Shown here one piece after another: positions 25,970 to 35,099 of a stretch of DNA of 64,000 nucleotides (positions are counted from its first letter, which is position 1; each line of letters starts with the position of its first letter). The notes beneath the pieces were generated by a model. The model was not told where the DNA came from, did not search any database, and was given only the letters and a program-made list of their open reading frames with translations. The stretch is taken from assembly GCA_035937795.1 (NCBI GenBank), contig DASZHO010000089.1, positions 22,979 to 86,978 of the forward strand. Direction: 5' to 3'. The position numbers and the translations under genes are program-made. This stretch comes from JAMQPK01 sp035937795 (GTDB lineage: Bacteria; Acidobacteriota; Vicinamibacteria; Vicinamibacterales; JAMQPK01).

Positions 25970-27265
25970 ATGGATGTGGGAGTCCGCTTGCTTGCGGTGC
26001 TGGCGCTGGTCCTGACCAACGGATTTTTCGTGGCCGCCGAGTTCTCGCTCGTTACCGTGCGGAAGACCCGCATCGATCAGCTCATCGCTGAAGGCAGCCG
26101 GCTCGCGGGATCCGTCCGGCAGGCGCTGAACAACCCGACCTCCTTCATCGCCGCCACCCAGCTGGGCATCACCATGGCGAGCATCGGCCTCGGCTGGGTG
26201 GGCCAGCCTGCGGTGGCCGCGATGATCCAGCCGGCGTTCGCATCGCTCCCACCGCTGATCTCCCTGGCGACGACCCACACGATTGCCGCCGCCCTCGCGT
26301 TTGCCGCCATCACCGCGTTTCACATCGTGCTCGGCGAGCTCGTGCCCAAAACGATCGCGCTCCAGCGCGCCGAACAGACGGCCATGCTCGTCGTGAAACC
26401 GACCGAACTCTTCCAGCGCGCGCTCGGGCCGTTCATCAAAGTGCTGAACGGCACCGGCCGCGCGATCGTCCATCTGATCGGCTTCCGCGAGCCGAGCGGC
26501 CACGGGCCCGCACACTCGGAAGAGGAACTGAAGATGCTGGTGACGGCCAGCCAGGAAGCCGGGGTGCTGGAGGAGGACGAGGAACAGATGCTGCACCGCG
26601 TGTTTCATTTCGCCGACTACACGGCGGCGGAAATGATGGTGCCGAGGACCGAGATGGCCGCGGTGCGCTCCGATGCCTCGCTGGCGGAGGTTGTGGATCT
26701 GGTCGTGCGCGGCCGCCACACCAGTCTTCCAGTCTATCGGGAGGAAGTCGACGACATGATCGGCATCGTGCTGGTGACCGACCTGGTGCGCGCCCTCGCG
26801 TCGCCGACGCCGCCCCTCAACATCGGCGCTCTCGCCCGCGAGGCGCTCACCGTTCCGGAGACGATGAAGGCCGACGAGGTGCTCAGGCAGATGCGACGGC
26901 ATCGCACTCATCAGGCGATCGTCATCGACGAGTATGGCGGCACCGCCGGGCTGGTGACGTTCGAACGCGTCATGGAACGCATCGTCGGCCAGCTTGGCGG
27001 CGATTTCGGCACCACGCCGCGGCCGGTCACCCGGCTGGCCGACGGCTCGGCGGAAGTCGACGGGCTCGCGCTCGTGTCGGACATCAACGAGCAGTTTGGC
27101 CTCGAGATAGACGAGGAAACCTACAGCACCATCGGCGGCTTCATGCTGGGACGCCTCGGACGACGGCCGCGGATTGGCGACACCGTCCAGGCCGGAGAAC
27201 GAAGGCTGACGGTCGTCGCGCTCGACGGACTGCGCGTCGATCGGGTCCGAATACAGAAGGCGTAG
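25970..27265 (+). CDS. HlyC/CorC (CNNM) family transporter-associated protein
   Basis: Protein of 431 aa in the usual order: DUF21 membrane domain with four helices (about residues 1-190, including NGFFVAAEFSLVTVRKTRI), two CBS domains (about 205-335, with MVPRTEMAAV and IVIDEYGGTAGLVT), and a C-terminal CorC_HlyC domain (LADGSAEVDGLALVSDINEQF). Members influence magnesium or cobalt efflux; haemolysin in older names is misleading. A good GGCGGAGG site precedes ATG 25970. The gap from the PilZ gene holds a small ACAGG/CCTGT hairpin. Confidence 0.92.
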   Translation: MDVGVRLLAVLALVLTNGFFVAAEFSLVTVRKTRIDQLIAEGSRLAGSVRQALNNPTSFIAATQLGITMASIGLGWVGQPAVAAMIQPAFASLPPLISLATTHTIAAALAFAAITAFHIVLGELVPKTIALQRAEQTAMLVVKPTELFQRALGPFIKVLNGTGRAIVHLIGFREPSGHGPAHSEEELKMLVTASQEAGVLEEDEEQMLHRVFHFADYTAAEMMVPRTEMAAVRSDASLAEVVDLVVRGRHTSLPVYREEVDDMIGIVLVTDLVRALASPTPPLNIGALAREALTVPETMKADEVLRQMRRHRTHQAIVIDEYGGTAGLVTFERVMERIVGQLGGDFGTTPRPVTRLADGSAEVDGLALVSDINEQFGLEIDEETYSTIGGFMLGRLGRRPRIGDTVQAGERRLTVVALDGLRVDRVRIQKA

Positions 27266-27278
27266 CGCTCGACCTCGA

Positions 27279-27746
27279 CTACAACGCCGCCAGCGCCTTT
27301 TTCAGCTTTTCGTAGTCCGGCTCGTTCCGCGCATCCTCGACCACCTCGCGATAGCGGACGACGCCGTTCTTATCGATGACGAACACCGCGCGTCTGGCGA
27401 TGTCTTTCAACCCGATCATGTCGGGGTTCGCCACGTCATACGCCTTGATGGCTGCCTTGTTGTAGTCGCTCAGGAGCGGAAACCCCAGCTTCTGCTCGTC
27501 GCCCCACGCTTTCAACGCGAAAAACGTATCGGTGCTGATGCCGTAGACTCTGGCGTCAAGCCCGCTCAGCTGGCTCATCGAATCGCGCAGCGTGCACATT
27601 TCCTTGGTGCACGTTCCGCTGAACGCGGCGGGAAAGAATGCCAGGATGAGGTTCGCCTTGCCGAATTGATCGCTCAGCCTTACCGGTTCCCGATCCTGAT
27701 TCATCAGCGTGAAATCAGGAGCCTTGCTTCCCACCTCTGCCGCCAT
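27279..27746 (-). CDS. Peroxiredoxin, AhpE-like
   Basis: Protein of 155 aa. FFPAAFSGTCTKEMCTLRD has the peroxiredoxin P-x3-(S/T)-x2-C arrangement with C46 as peroxidatic cysteine; C51 may be a resolving residue. The length and single-domain form resemble AhpE/1-Cys types. It reduces peroxides in the cytosol. ATG at 27746 is chosen because AGGAGG lies at the right distance; a TTG two codons upstream is less likely. The upstream gap is full of the purine/pyrimidine repeat. Confidence 0.92.
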   Translation of the reverse strand: MAAEVGSKAPDFTLMNQDREPVRLSDQFGKANLILAFFPAAFSGTCTKEMCTLRDSMSQLSGLDARVYGISTDTFFALKAWGDEQKLGFPLLSDYNKAAIKAYDVANPDMIGLKDIARRAVFVIDKNGVVRYREVVEDARNEPDYEKLKKALAAL

Positions 27747-27761
27747 TGCCAACCTCCTGCT

Positions 27762-27830
27762 GCTTTCTACTTTCCACTTTTAACTTTCTACTTTTAATTT
27801 TAACTTTCTACTTTTAACTTTCTACTTTCC
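27762..27830. repeat. Repeat of CTTTCTACTTTTAA modules (purine-rich on the minus strand)
   Basis: The plus strand shows CTTTCTACTTTTAA repeated with slight variation (TTTCCACTTTTAACTTTCTA, then TTTTAATTTTAACTTTCTAC and so on). Read on the minus strand it is the GAAAGTTAAAAGTAG unit seen at 50221-50330. It begins at the stop codon of the penicillin acylase gene, whose last codons include repeat sequence, and ends about 15 bases before the peroxiredoxin start. Confidence 0.8.
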
Positions 27831-30323
27831 TCTCTCTCCCACCACCAGCTCCAGCCGCGAAGCCGTGGCGGCGTCCACCGCGTGCCGGCTGAACGGGAGA
27901 GGATGATAGCGCCCTTCGCGCCACAGTGAATTCTGGTCGAAATAGTGCGGACTGGCTGCGTGCCCCGACTGGCCCGCTGTATTCACCGCCAGCGAGAGAT
28001 CCCACGCGCCGACATCGAGTATCTGGCGATACGACGCCGCTTCGGATGTTTCGTACGGGCGGCGCAAGTTCGTCGCTGTCTTGTTCACCGTCATCCCGTC
28101 ACCAGCCACGGGAATCGGCCCGCGGCTGAAGAACCAGTCCAGCACGCGTCCACCGCCCCCCAACGGGTGCGCAAATTTCACCGCATGCATGCGATCCCAG
28201 CGCCAGTCCGTCTCAGCGCCGAACTTCGCGCGCGTCGACGCCAGCGCGTCTTCTGCCGCCAGGCGCGCGATATCGTCGCGCGTCTCGCGAACATCCGGCG
28301 TGGACCGATCGTCGAACCAGGGTGAATTCGGGTCGCCGATGATGGCGTGCAAGCCGGCGAATCGTTCGTGCGCAGCATAGCGATAAAACCGATCGTAGAG
28401 GGCGCCCGGGAGGTCGTCGGCAAATGTGCGGCGCCATAACGCTTCTTCGAACGCCTCGTAGAGCGCCGAAACGGGCCGCGCGTCTACGCGCCGGTCCCAT
28501 TGCCGCAGCTCGGCGGGCGCGGCTGTGCCCACGGCGTTGATGATGGCATCGGCCGAGAGGCTGACGATATCGGCTTGTACGCTGGCCATCGACGAGATGT
28601 CGAGCCCGCGTCTGGCTCCCAGCAGCGCGGTGATGCGTTCGGCGCGGAACGGCGCCACCCAGTCGCGCGTGATGAGAAACCGGGAGTCTCGATCGACCTC
28701 GTTGTTTGCCGTCACGATCTGACCCGAGGCTGGGTTGAGCACCGAAGGCAGCTCGTCGCCGCTGACGGTTCCGTTCCATTCGTTCTCGGCCATCCAGCCG
28801 ATCGTGGGCATGGTTCCGTCGCCGGTGCGGCGGACCGGCAGCACTCCGGACATCGCGTATCCGATATTGCCGTCGACATCGGCGTACACGAAATTCTGCG
28901 AGGGCGCGGAAAAGCGATGGACCGCGGCAAGAAACCCGGTCCAATTCGCGGCGTGCGCCAGCGCCTCGAAGGCGTCGGCGGAGCCGCCCGAGCCGAGGGC
29001 GTCCCACTTCAGCGCAAGGACATTTTCCTCGAGGGGGAGTTGGCCGCGATCTGCGGGAAAGATCTCGCGCCAATCCTCGGCATTCAGAATCGGGCCGTGG
29101 CGGGTCCGGCGCACCTCGAACGGCACAGGCGCCGCGCGCCCCCTGACGCGAACGTCGCGTCGAGTCGTGTCAATCGGCAGCCAGTTGTCGCCGTTGACGA
29201 GATACCGTTGCCGCGAGCCGTCCAGCCGTTCGATGTAGAAATCCTGCACGTCGGCGCCGGAATTGGTCAGCCCCCACGCGATCCGATCGTTGTGGCCGAT
29301 GATCACGAACGGAAGGCCCGGAATCGTAACGCCGGCGACGTTCATTCCCGGCTGCCCGGCGGCAACGATATGGGCTTCCCACCACACCGACGGCATCTCG
29401 ATCGCAAGATGCGGATCGTTGGCCAGCAGCGGCCGCCCCGACGCGGTGCGCGCCCCGCTCACCACCCAGCTGTTGCTGGCCGCATGGTGCTCGTCCGAGA
29501 GCCATTCGAGGCCGGGAGGATAGCCGGCAGAATCGTTGGAGGCGCCACGCGCTGCCCCGCCGGGGTCCCCGTGCACATCCGCGAGTATTACCGGCGCCCA
29601 GGCCGGGGGGGCGCCGAACAGCTCGGCCGCCCGCGGGCCGACCTCTCTCTGGAGCGAGTACCTCAGCAGCTCCGCCTGATGATTCTCGCCAAGCCGCCAC
29701 GCGAACAGTTTTCCGATGGCGAGCGAGTCGACCGGCGTCCACGGTTCGGGCGCCGCTCGCAGCAACTGCATCTCCAGCGGCCGCTTCCACCCTCCCGCTG
29801 CGGCGATAGCCGCGTTCACGCCGGCCGCATAGTTCTCGAGCGCCGCGCGCGCCGGGGGCGCGGCGTGCGTCCATTCGATCTCGGCCGCCCGCCTGAGGTC
29901 GAGGGTGAGAAACCGTTCATCTATCGCGAGCGTATCCGGCCCGAGCAGCTCGGACAGCCGGCCCGAGGCCGCCCGCCGGTAGAGATCCATCTGCCACAGA
30001 CGATCGCGGCCCTGAAGGTAACCGACGGCCCTCCACGCGTCGGGCTCGGATGCCGCATAGATGTGGGGGAGGGCGAACCGATCGAAGCGCACGTCGACCG
30101 GAGCGCGCAGACCATCGACCGGGGTCCGGCCGTCTAAGGGAGGGATGACCCTTCGGGTCCACCACCACCCCGCCCCCGAGACTCCGGCCGCGGCGACAAG
30201 CAACAGCGCCACGACGGACCCCACGCGCCGCCGCGGCGCCGGGGACCCCTCCGGGCGCCGGCCCCTTGCCGCCCGTGAGGCCATTCGATTAGGATCGGCT
30301 GTTGGTGGTACGGCCGCTGCCAC
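27822..30323 (-). CDS. Penicillin acylase family N-terminal-nucleophile hydrolase
   Basis: Protein of 833 aa. Cytosolic, low-complexity residues 1-35 precede one membrane anchor or signal (about 35-55). The alpha chain holds DVRFDRFALPHIYA...QGRDRLWQMDLYRR. The beta-chain nucleophile is the first serine of SNSWVVSG (about S283), followed by RTASGRPLLANDPHL; a downstream NLRRPYETSEAASYRQ-type motif ends the family core. The precursor self-cleaves before the serine and hydrolyses amide bonds outside the membrane (beta-lactams, acyl-homoserine lactones or related amides; substrate unknown). The stop codon lies in the purine-rich repeat. Confidence 0.9.
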   Translation of the reverse strand: MAAAVPPTADPNRMASRAARGRRPEGSPAPRRRVGSVVALLLVAAAGVSGAGWWWTRRVIPPLDGRTPVDGLRAPVDVRFDRFALPHIYAASEPDAWRAVGYLQGRDRLWQMDLYRRAASGRLSELLGPDTLAIDERFLTLDLRRAAEIEWTHAAPPARAALENYAAGVNAAIAAAGGWKRPLEMQLLRAAPEPWTPVDSLAIGKLFAWRLGENHQAELLRYSLQREVGPRAAELFGAPPAWAPVILADVHGDPGGAARGASNDSAGYPPGLEWLSDEHHAASNSWVVSGARTASGRPLLANDPHLAIEMPSVWWEAHIVAAGQPGMNVAGVTIPGLPFVIIGHNDRIAWGLTNSGADVQDFYIERLDGSRQRYLVNGDNWLPIDTTRRDVRVRGRAAPVPFEVRRTRHGPILNAEDWREIFPADRGQLPLEENVLALKWDALGSGGSADAFEALAHAANWTGFLAAVHRFSAPSQNFVYADVDGNIGYAMSGVLPVRRTGDGTMPTIGWMAENEWNGTVSGDELPSVLNPASGQIVTANNEVDRDSRFLITRDWVAPFRAERITALLGARRGLDISSMASVQADIVSLSADAIINAVGTAAPAELRQWDRRVDARPVSALYEAFEEALWRRTFADDLPGALYDRFYRYAAHERFAGLHAIIGDPNSPWFDDRSTPDVRETRDDIARLAAEDALASTRAKFGAETDWRWDRMHAVKFAHPLGGGGRVLDWFFSRGPIPVAGDGMTVNKTATNLRRPYETSEAASYRQILDVGAWDLSLAVNTAGQSGHAASPHYFDQNSLWREGRYHPLPFSRHAVDAATASRLELVVGERGK

Positions 30324-30371
30324 TTCAGAAGCTTACAGCGAAGCTCAAACACCAGAGATGGAGAATGCCCG

Positions 30372-31397
30372 TTGATTGAGGTTCAGCACCTCACGAAGCG
30401 CTACGGCCGCGTCACTGCGGTCGACGACCTGACGTTCAAGGTGGAGCGGGGTGAAATCCTCGGCTTCCTCGGCCCGAACGGCGCCGGCAAGACCACGACC
30501 ATGCGTATCCTGACCGGCTACATGCCGGCCACCGAAGGCAAGGCTGTCGTGGCGGGCTTCGACGTGTTCGACCAGCCGATCGAGGCCAAGCGCCGCACCG
30601 GCTATCTGCCGGAGACGCCTCCGCTCTATCCGGAGATGACCGTGCGCGAGTATCTGCAGTTTGTCGCGCGCATCAAGATCAAAGGCGTGCGCGCCAGCGA
30701 GCGCCGGCAGCGCGTGGAAGACGCCATGCGGCGCACGCGCGTGGACGACATGGCGACCCGCCACTGCGGGAAGCTCTCGAAAGGCTACCGGCAGCGCGTG
30801 GGTCTCGCGCAGTCGATTTTGCACAATCCCGAAGTGCTCATCCTGGACGAACCCACGGCCGGGCTCGACCCCAAGCAGATTATTGAAACCCGGCAGCTCA
30901 TCAAGGAGCTTGGCGGCACCCACACGATTATTCTCAGCACGCACATCCTTCCCGAGGTGTCCCAGACCTGCGAGCGCGTCGTCATCATCAACAAGGGCCG
31001 CATGGTGGCCGTGGACACGCCAAGCAACCTCACCGCGAAGCTACGCGGCTCCGAGACGATGTACGTGCAAATCGACTCGTCGGGACAGGATGCCTCCGCC
31101 GTTCTCCGGTCGCTCGCGGGCGTCACCGGCGTGTCCATTGTCGACACCAACGCCGGCTATGCCGGTTACGAAGTCAACAGCGGGGCTGGCCGCGACATCC
31201 GGCGCGATCTGGCGCGCGCGGTTGTGTCGCAGAACTGGGGCCTGCTCGAGCTGCGCCCCACGCGGATGAGCCTCGAGGAAATCTTCCTCAGCCTGACGAC
31301 CGAAGAAGAAGATAAAGAGAGCGCCGAGACGGACCCCACGAGCGGCAGCCGCTCGGGGGACCCGGAGCCGGCGTCGGGAGCCGAACAGCATGGGTAA
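30372..31397 (+). CDS. ABC transporter ATPase, GldA-like
   Basis: Protein of 341 aa with Walker A GPNGAGKTTT, signature LSKGYRQRVGLAQ and Walker B VLILDEPTAGLDP, then the ABC-2-type C-terminal extension. The start is TTG at 30372 with GGAGA 8 bases upstream; an ATG at 30365 is out of frame. Residues after about 310 (S-A-E-T-D-P-T-S-G-S-R-S-G-D-P-E-P) are low complexity and share a DNA element with 30213-30248. It energises the membrane proteins encoded next, in the order gldA-gldF-gldG-DUF4340 known from gliding-type and other ABC-2 exporters. Confidence 0.9.
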   Translation: MIEVQHLTKRYGRVTAVDDLTFKVERGEILGFLGPNGAGKTTTMRILTGYMPATEGKAVVAGFDVFDQPIEAKRRTGYLPETPPLYPEMTVREYLQFVARIKIKGVRASERRQRVEDAMRRTRVDDMATRHCGKLSKGYRQRVGLAQSILHNPEVLILDEPTAGLDPKQIIETRQLIKELGGTHTIILSTHILPEVSQTCERVVIINKGRMVAVDTPSNLTAKLRGSETMYVQIDSSGQDASAVLRSLAGVTGVSIVDTNAGYAGYEVNSGAGRDIRRDLARAVVSQNWGLLELRPTRMSLEEIFLSLTTEEEDKESAETDPTSGSRSGDPEPASGAEQHG

Positions 31398-32154
31398 CAT
31401 CCTCGCGATCGCGCAAAAAGAGCTTCGGTCGTACTTCGCGTCGCCGATCGCCTACGTCATCATCGGGTTCTTCGCGCTCGTGTTCGGCTATTTCTACATC
31501 GTCTCGATTTCGTTCTTCCTGTCGGCCGCGATGCAGATGGGCATTCCGGGGCAGGGCCAGGTGAACATCAACAGCATGGCCATCCGGCCGCTGCTCCAGA
31601 ACGTGAGCGTCGTGGCGCTGTTCGTGCTGCCGCTCATCACCATGCGCACCTACGCGGAAGAAAAGCGCTCGGGCACCATCGAGCTGCTGCTCACGTCGCC
31701 GCTCACCGATTTTCAAATCATCATGGGCAAGTTTCTGGGCGCCGTGGCGCTTTACGCGCTGATGCTGGCGATCACGCTGATTCACATCGCCGTGCTGTTC
31801 ATTTACGGCAACCCCGAGTGGAAGCCAATCCTGACTGGCTACCTCGGCCTGCTGTTGATGGGCGCGTCGTTCATCTCGATCGGCTTGCTGATCTCCAGCC
31901 TCACGAAGAACCAGATCGTGGCCGGCATGATCACCTTCGCGGTGCTGTTGCTGTTGTGGACGCTGACGTGGGCCACCGATTCGGCAGGCCCCACGATGCA
32001 GAAGGTGCTGGAAGCGGTATCGATTACCGGCCATTTCGACGATTTTGCCAAGGGCGTGATCGCGCTGAGGCACGTGGTGTACTACTTGAGCTTCATCAGC
32101 TTTGGATTATTTCTAACCGCCAAGTCGGTCGACAGCGAACGCTGGCGCGGGTGA
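31390..32154 (+). CDS. ABC-2 type permease, GldF-like
   Basis: Protein of 254 aa with six membrane helices. It starts GNILAIAQKELRSYFASPIAYVI and has TYAEEKRSGTIELLLTSPLTDFQI, the hallmark of ABC-2 permeases. It forms the channel half with the upstream ATPase, whose gene it overlaps by eight bases. Confidence 0.9.
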   Translation: MGNILAIAQKELRSYFASPIAYVIIGFFALVFGYFYIVSISFFLSAAMQMGIPGQGQVNINSMAIRPLLQNVSVVALFVLPLITMRTYAEEKRSGTIELLLTSPLTDFQIIMGKFLGAVALYALMLAITLIHIAVLFIYGNPEWKPILTGYLGLLLMGASFISIGLLISSLTKNQIVAGMITFAVLLLLWTLTWATDSAGPTMQKVLEAVSITGHFDDFAKGVIALRHVVYYLSFISFGLFLTAKSVDSERWRG

Positions 32155-32161
32155 GAGAGGA

Positions 32162-33748
32162 ATGCTGAATACCATCTTGGGCATCGTCGGTTGGATCGGC
32201 ACGCTGCTGATATTTGCCGGCGTCGCGATCCGAATGTTCCGTCCGCAATGGGACCAGTACGCCTACTGGGCGGCCATCGCCGGCCTGGTGTGCGTGGCGC
32301 TCTACACGCTGAGCCAGTGGCGCGAAATTGTGCGCTCGTTCAGCAGACGCGAAGCGCGGTTCAGCGCGCTGTCGGTGATCAGCATTGCCGCGGTGCTCGC
32401 CATTCTGGTGGGCGTCAACTACCTGGTGATTCGCCGCGACAAGCAATGGGACCTGACGGCCACCAAGTCGTTCACGCTGTCGGACGAGACGGTGAAGGTG
32501 CTGAACAGATTGAGCGGCCCGGTGAATGTTCGCGTGTACGACCAGCCGCAGGGGTTTCAGCGCTTCCGCGATGCGCTCGGGCCCTACGCGCTCGCCAACA
32601 AGAACGTGTCGGTCGAGTACATCGATGCCGACCGCCAGCCCACACGGGTGAAACAGGACGAGGTGCTGAATTACGGCACGGTGGTCATCGAGTATCAGGG
32701 CCGCAAAGAGCACGTCATGAGCGACCGGGAGCAGGAACTGACCAACGGGCTCGTGAAGGTGACCACCGGCCGCACGGTGAAGGCCTACTTCGTCGAAGGG
32801 CACGGCGAAAAGAGCAGCACGAGCGTGGAGCGGGGTGGATATTCCAGCGCCCTGGACGTGCTGAAGCGCGACAACTACACCGTCGACAGGCTGGTGCTCG
32901 CGCAGACATCCGCGGTGCCGAAAGACGCGTCGGTGATCGTGATTGCGGGGCCAGCCGCCGACTACCTGCCGCCGGAAATCGACGCCATCAGGAAATATCT
33001 GCGGAGCGGCGGCAAAGCGCTGTTCCTCCTCGACCCGGTGATTGGCAACGCCATGCATCCGCTGCCGGCCCTCGAGGCCCTGTTGAAGGACTGGGGCGTG
33101 TCGATGGGACACGACGTGGTCCTCGACGTCAGCGGCATCGGCCAGATGCTCGGCACCGATGCGTCGGTGCCCGTCGTCACACCTCCGTATCCGCAGCACG
33201 CGATCACGAAGGACTTCGGGCTGCTGACGGCCTTTCCTCTTGCGCAGTCGGTCAGCGGCGAAGCCGGCTCCAACCCGAACGAAACCGTGCAGAACTTTCT
33301 CCAGACGAGCGACCGGAGCTGGTCGGATGCCGACGTGAAATCGCTGGTGTCCGGCGGCAAAGTCGCCTTCAACGAGAAGGCGGGCGACAAGAAGGGCCCG
33401 ATTACGATCGGGTTGACGGTCAGCGAGACGGCCAGGGACCAGGCCACGGCGCCCGGGACCCCCGACAGCCCCACGGACAAGCCGCAGACCCGCATCGTGG
33501 TCATCGGCGATTCCGACTTCGCGTCCAATGCCGCCGCCGGCGTGCAGGGCAATTCCGATCTGTTCGTCAACATCAACAACTGGCTGACGCAACAGGAAGA
33601 TTTGATTTCGATCCACCCGCGCGCCACAGACGACCGCCGCATTGCGCTGACTGCGGACCAGCAGCGCCGGCTGGCCTGGATGTCGCTGCTGCTGATCCCG
33701 GGCCTGGTGCTGGGAGCGGGCGTCTTCACCTGGTTCCAGAGGCGGTAA
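32162..33748 (+). CDS. GldG-like ABC auxiliary membrane protein
   Basis: Protein of 528 aa. N-terminal helices lie at about 5-25, 35-50 and 75-95 and a C-terminal helix at about 505-525, with a large extracytoplasmic domain between them of the GldG / ABC_transp_aux type (WDLTATKSFTLSDETVKVL...PVNVRVYDQPQGF, then VKAYFVEGHGE). It is the usual third partner of GldA/GldF. The cargo of such exporters is unknown. A GAGAGAGGA site lies before ATG 32162. Confidence 0.88.
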   Translation: MLNTILGIVGWIGTLLIFAGVAIRMFRPQWDQYAYWAAIAGLVCVALYTLSQWREIVRSFSRREARFSALSVISIAAVLAILVGVNYLVIRRDKQWDLTATKSFTLSDETVKVLNRLSGPVNVRVYDQPQGFQRFRDALGPYALANKNVSVEYIDADRQPTRVKQDEVLNYGTVVIEYQGRKEHVMSDREQELTNGLVKVTTGRTVKAYFVEGHGEKSSTSVERGGYSSALDVLKRDNYTVDRLVLAQTSAVPKDASVIVIAGPAADYLPPEIDAIRKYLRSGGKALFLLDPVIGNAMHPLPALEALLKDWGVSMGHDVVLDVSGIGQMLGTDASVPVVTPPYPQHAITKDFGLLTAFPLAQSVSGEAGSNPNETVQNFLQTSDRSWSDADVKSLVSGGKVAFNEKAGDKKGPITIGLTVSETARDQATAPGTPDSPTDKPQTRIVVIGDSDFASNAAAGVQGNSDLFVNINNWLTQQEDLISIHPRATDDRRIALTADQQRRLAWMSLLLIPGLVLGAGVFTWFQRR

Positions 33749-33749
33749 C

Positions 33750-35099
33750 ATGCGCCGGTTTGGGTCAACCGTCATTCTGCTGGTCGTCGCAGTCGCGTTC
33801 GGCGCCTACCTTTACTTCGTCGACGCGAAAAAGCCCGTCGCCGACGAGAAGGCCAAGCAGAAAGTCTTCTCGTACGATTCGTCGAAGATTGTCCAACTGC
33901 AGATCAAATCTGCCACCGGCGACGTCACCTCGCTGAAGAAGGGCTCGGGCGGCTGGACCATCGTCAAGCCCGTCGATGCGGAGGCCGATCAGAACAGCGC
34001 CTCGGATGTGGCCGCGAGCCTCGCGAATCTCGACCAGGACCGCGTGGTCGACGAGAACGCGACCGATCTGAAGACCTACGGCCTCGCGGAACCCAGAATC
34101 GACGTGTCGTTCAACATCGATGGCGACAAGGACACGCATAGAATCCTGATTGGCGACAAGAGCCCGACCGGCATCGGCGTGTACGCCAAGCTGCCGAACA
34201 GCAACAAGGTTTTCCTCGTCGCCACCTCGCTCGACACGTCGCTGAACCGATCGACGTTCGACCTGCGGGACAAGACCGCGTTGAAGTTCGACCAGGACAA
34301 GGTTGACTCGGTCGAGCTGAGGTCGAAGAACCAGACCATCCTGCTCGCCCGAACGGGAGAGGATTGGAAGCTTGTGAAGCCCATCGAGGCGCCGGCCGAC
34401 TTCTCCAGCGTGCAAGGATTGATCGGCCAGATTCACTCGGCGCAAATGACGGCGCTGAAGGACTCGCCGGACGACCTGAAAGACCTGAAGAAATTCGGGC
34501 TCGACAAGCCGGAGGTCAGCGCGACGCTCGGCACCGGCGGTTCTCACGTGACGCTCGAGTTGGGCTCAAAGGCCGATACCGTCACGCTGTGGGCGCGTGA
34601 CCCGGCCAAGCCGATCGTCTTCAGCATCGGCAACGGTGTGGCCGAGGAACTTCGAAAGACGACGTTCGACTTGCGCCGGAAGGAGTTGTTCGCGTTCAGG
34701 TCGTTCAATGCCACCCGTTTCGAGATCGTCCGCGGTAAAGACACGCGGGCGTTCGAACGGGTCAAAGGCAGCGCCCCGAATGCGCCCGACACGTGGAAGC
34801 AGCTGCTCCCGGCCGTGAAGACTGTTGACGCCAGCAACTTCGAGGGCGCGCTGCTGGAATTCTCCAATCTTCGTGCCTCGGCGGCCGTCGACAAGGCAGG
34901 TCCAGCCACCGGCCTCAACACACCGGCCGCAATCATCACGGTCAAATTTGACGACGGGAAGAAGGAAGAGCGCGTCACATTCGGACGCTCGAGCCCCGGC
35001 CCCGACGTCTTCGCCTCACGCCCCGACCAACCAGGCGCGCTCAAGGTTGAAACCGGAAAGTTCGACGACGCTCTGAAGAAGCTTGATTCGATTCAGTAG
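33750..35099 (+). CDS. DUF4340 domain protein
   Basis: Protein of 449 aa with one N-terminal membrane helix (about 5-22) and repeated DUF4340 segments in the periplasm: VQLQIKSATGDVTSLKKGSG-like strands, LKTYGLAEPRIDVSFNI and LKKFGLDKPEVSATL are internal repeats. DUF4340 proteins nearly always follow gldG-like genes and may be part of the exporter. It begins one base after the gldG-like stop and overlaps dacB by 17 bases. Confidence 0.88.
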   Translation: MRRFGSTVILLVVAVAFGAYLYFVDAKKPVADEKAKQKVFSYDSSKIVQLQIKSATGDVTSLKKGSGGWTIVKPVDAEADQNSASDVAASLANLDQDRVVDENATDLKTYGLAEPRIDVSFNIDGDKDTHRILIGDKSPTGIGVYAKLPNSNKVFLVATSLDTSLNRSTFDLRDKTALKFDQDKVDSVELRSKNQTILLARTGEDWKLVKPIEAPADFSSVQGLIGQIHSAQMTALKDSPDDLKDLKKFGLDKPEVSATLGTGGSHVTLELGSKADTVTLWARDPAKPIVFSIGNGVAEELRKTTFDLRRKELFAFRSFNATRFEIVRGKDTRAFERVKGSAPNAPDTWKQLLPAVKTVDASNFEGALLEFSNLRASAAVDKAGPATGLNTPAAIITVKFDDGKKEERVTFGRSSPGPDVFASRPDQPGALKVETGKFDDALKKLDSIQ

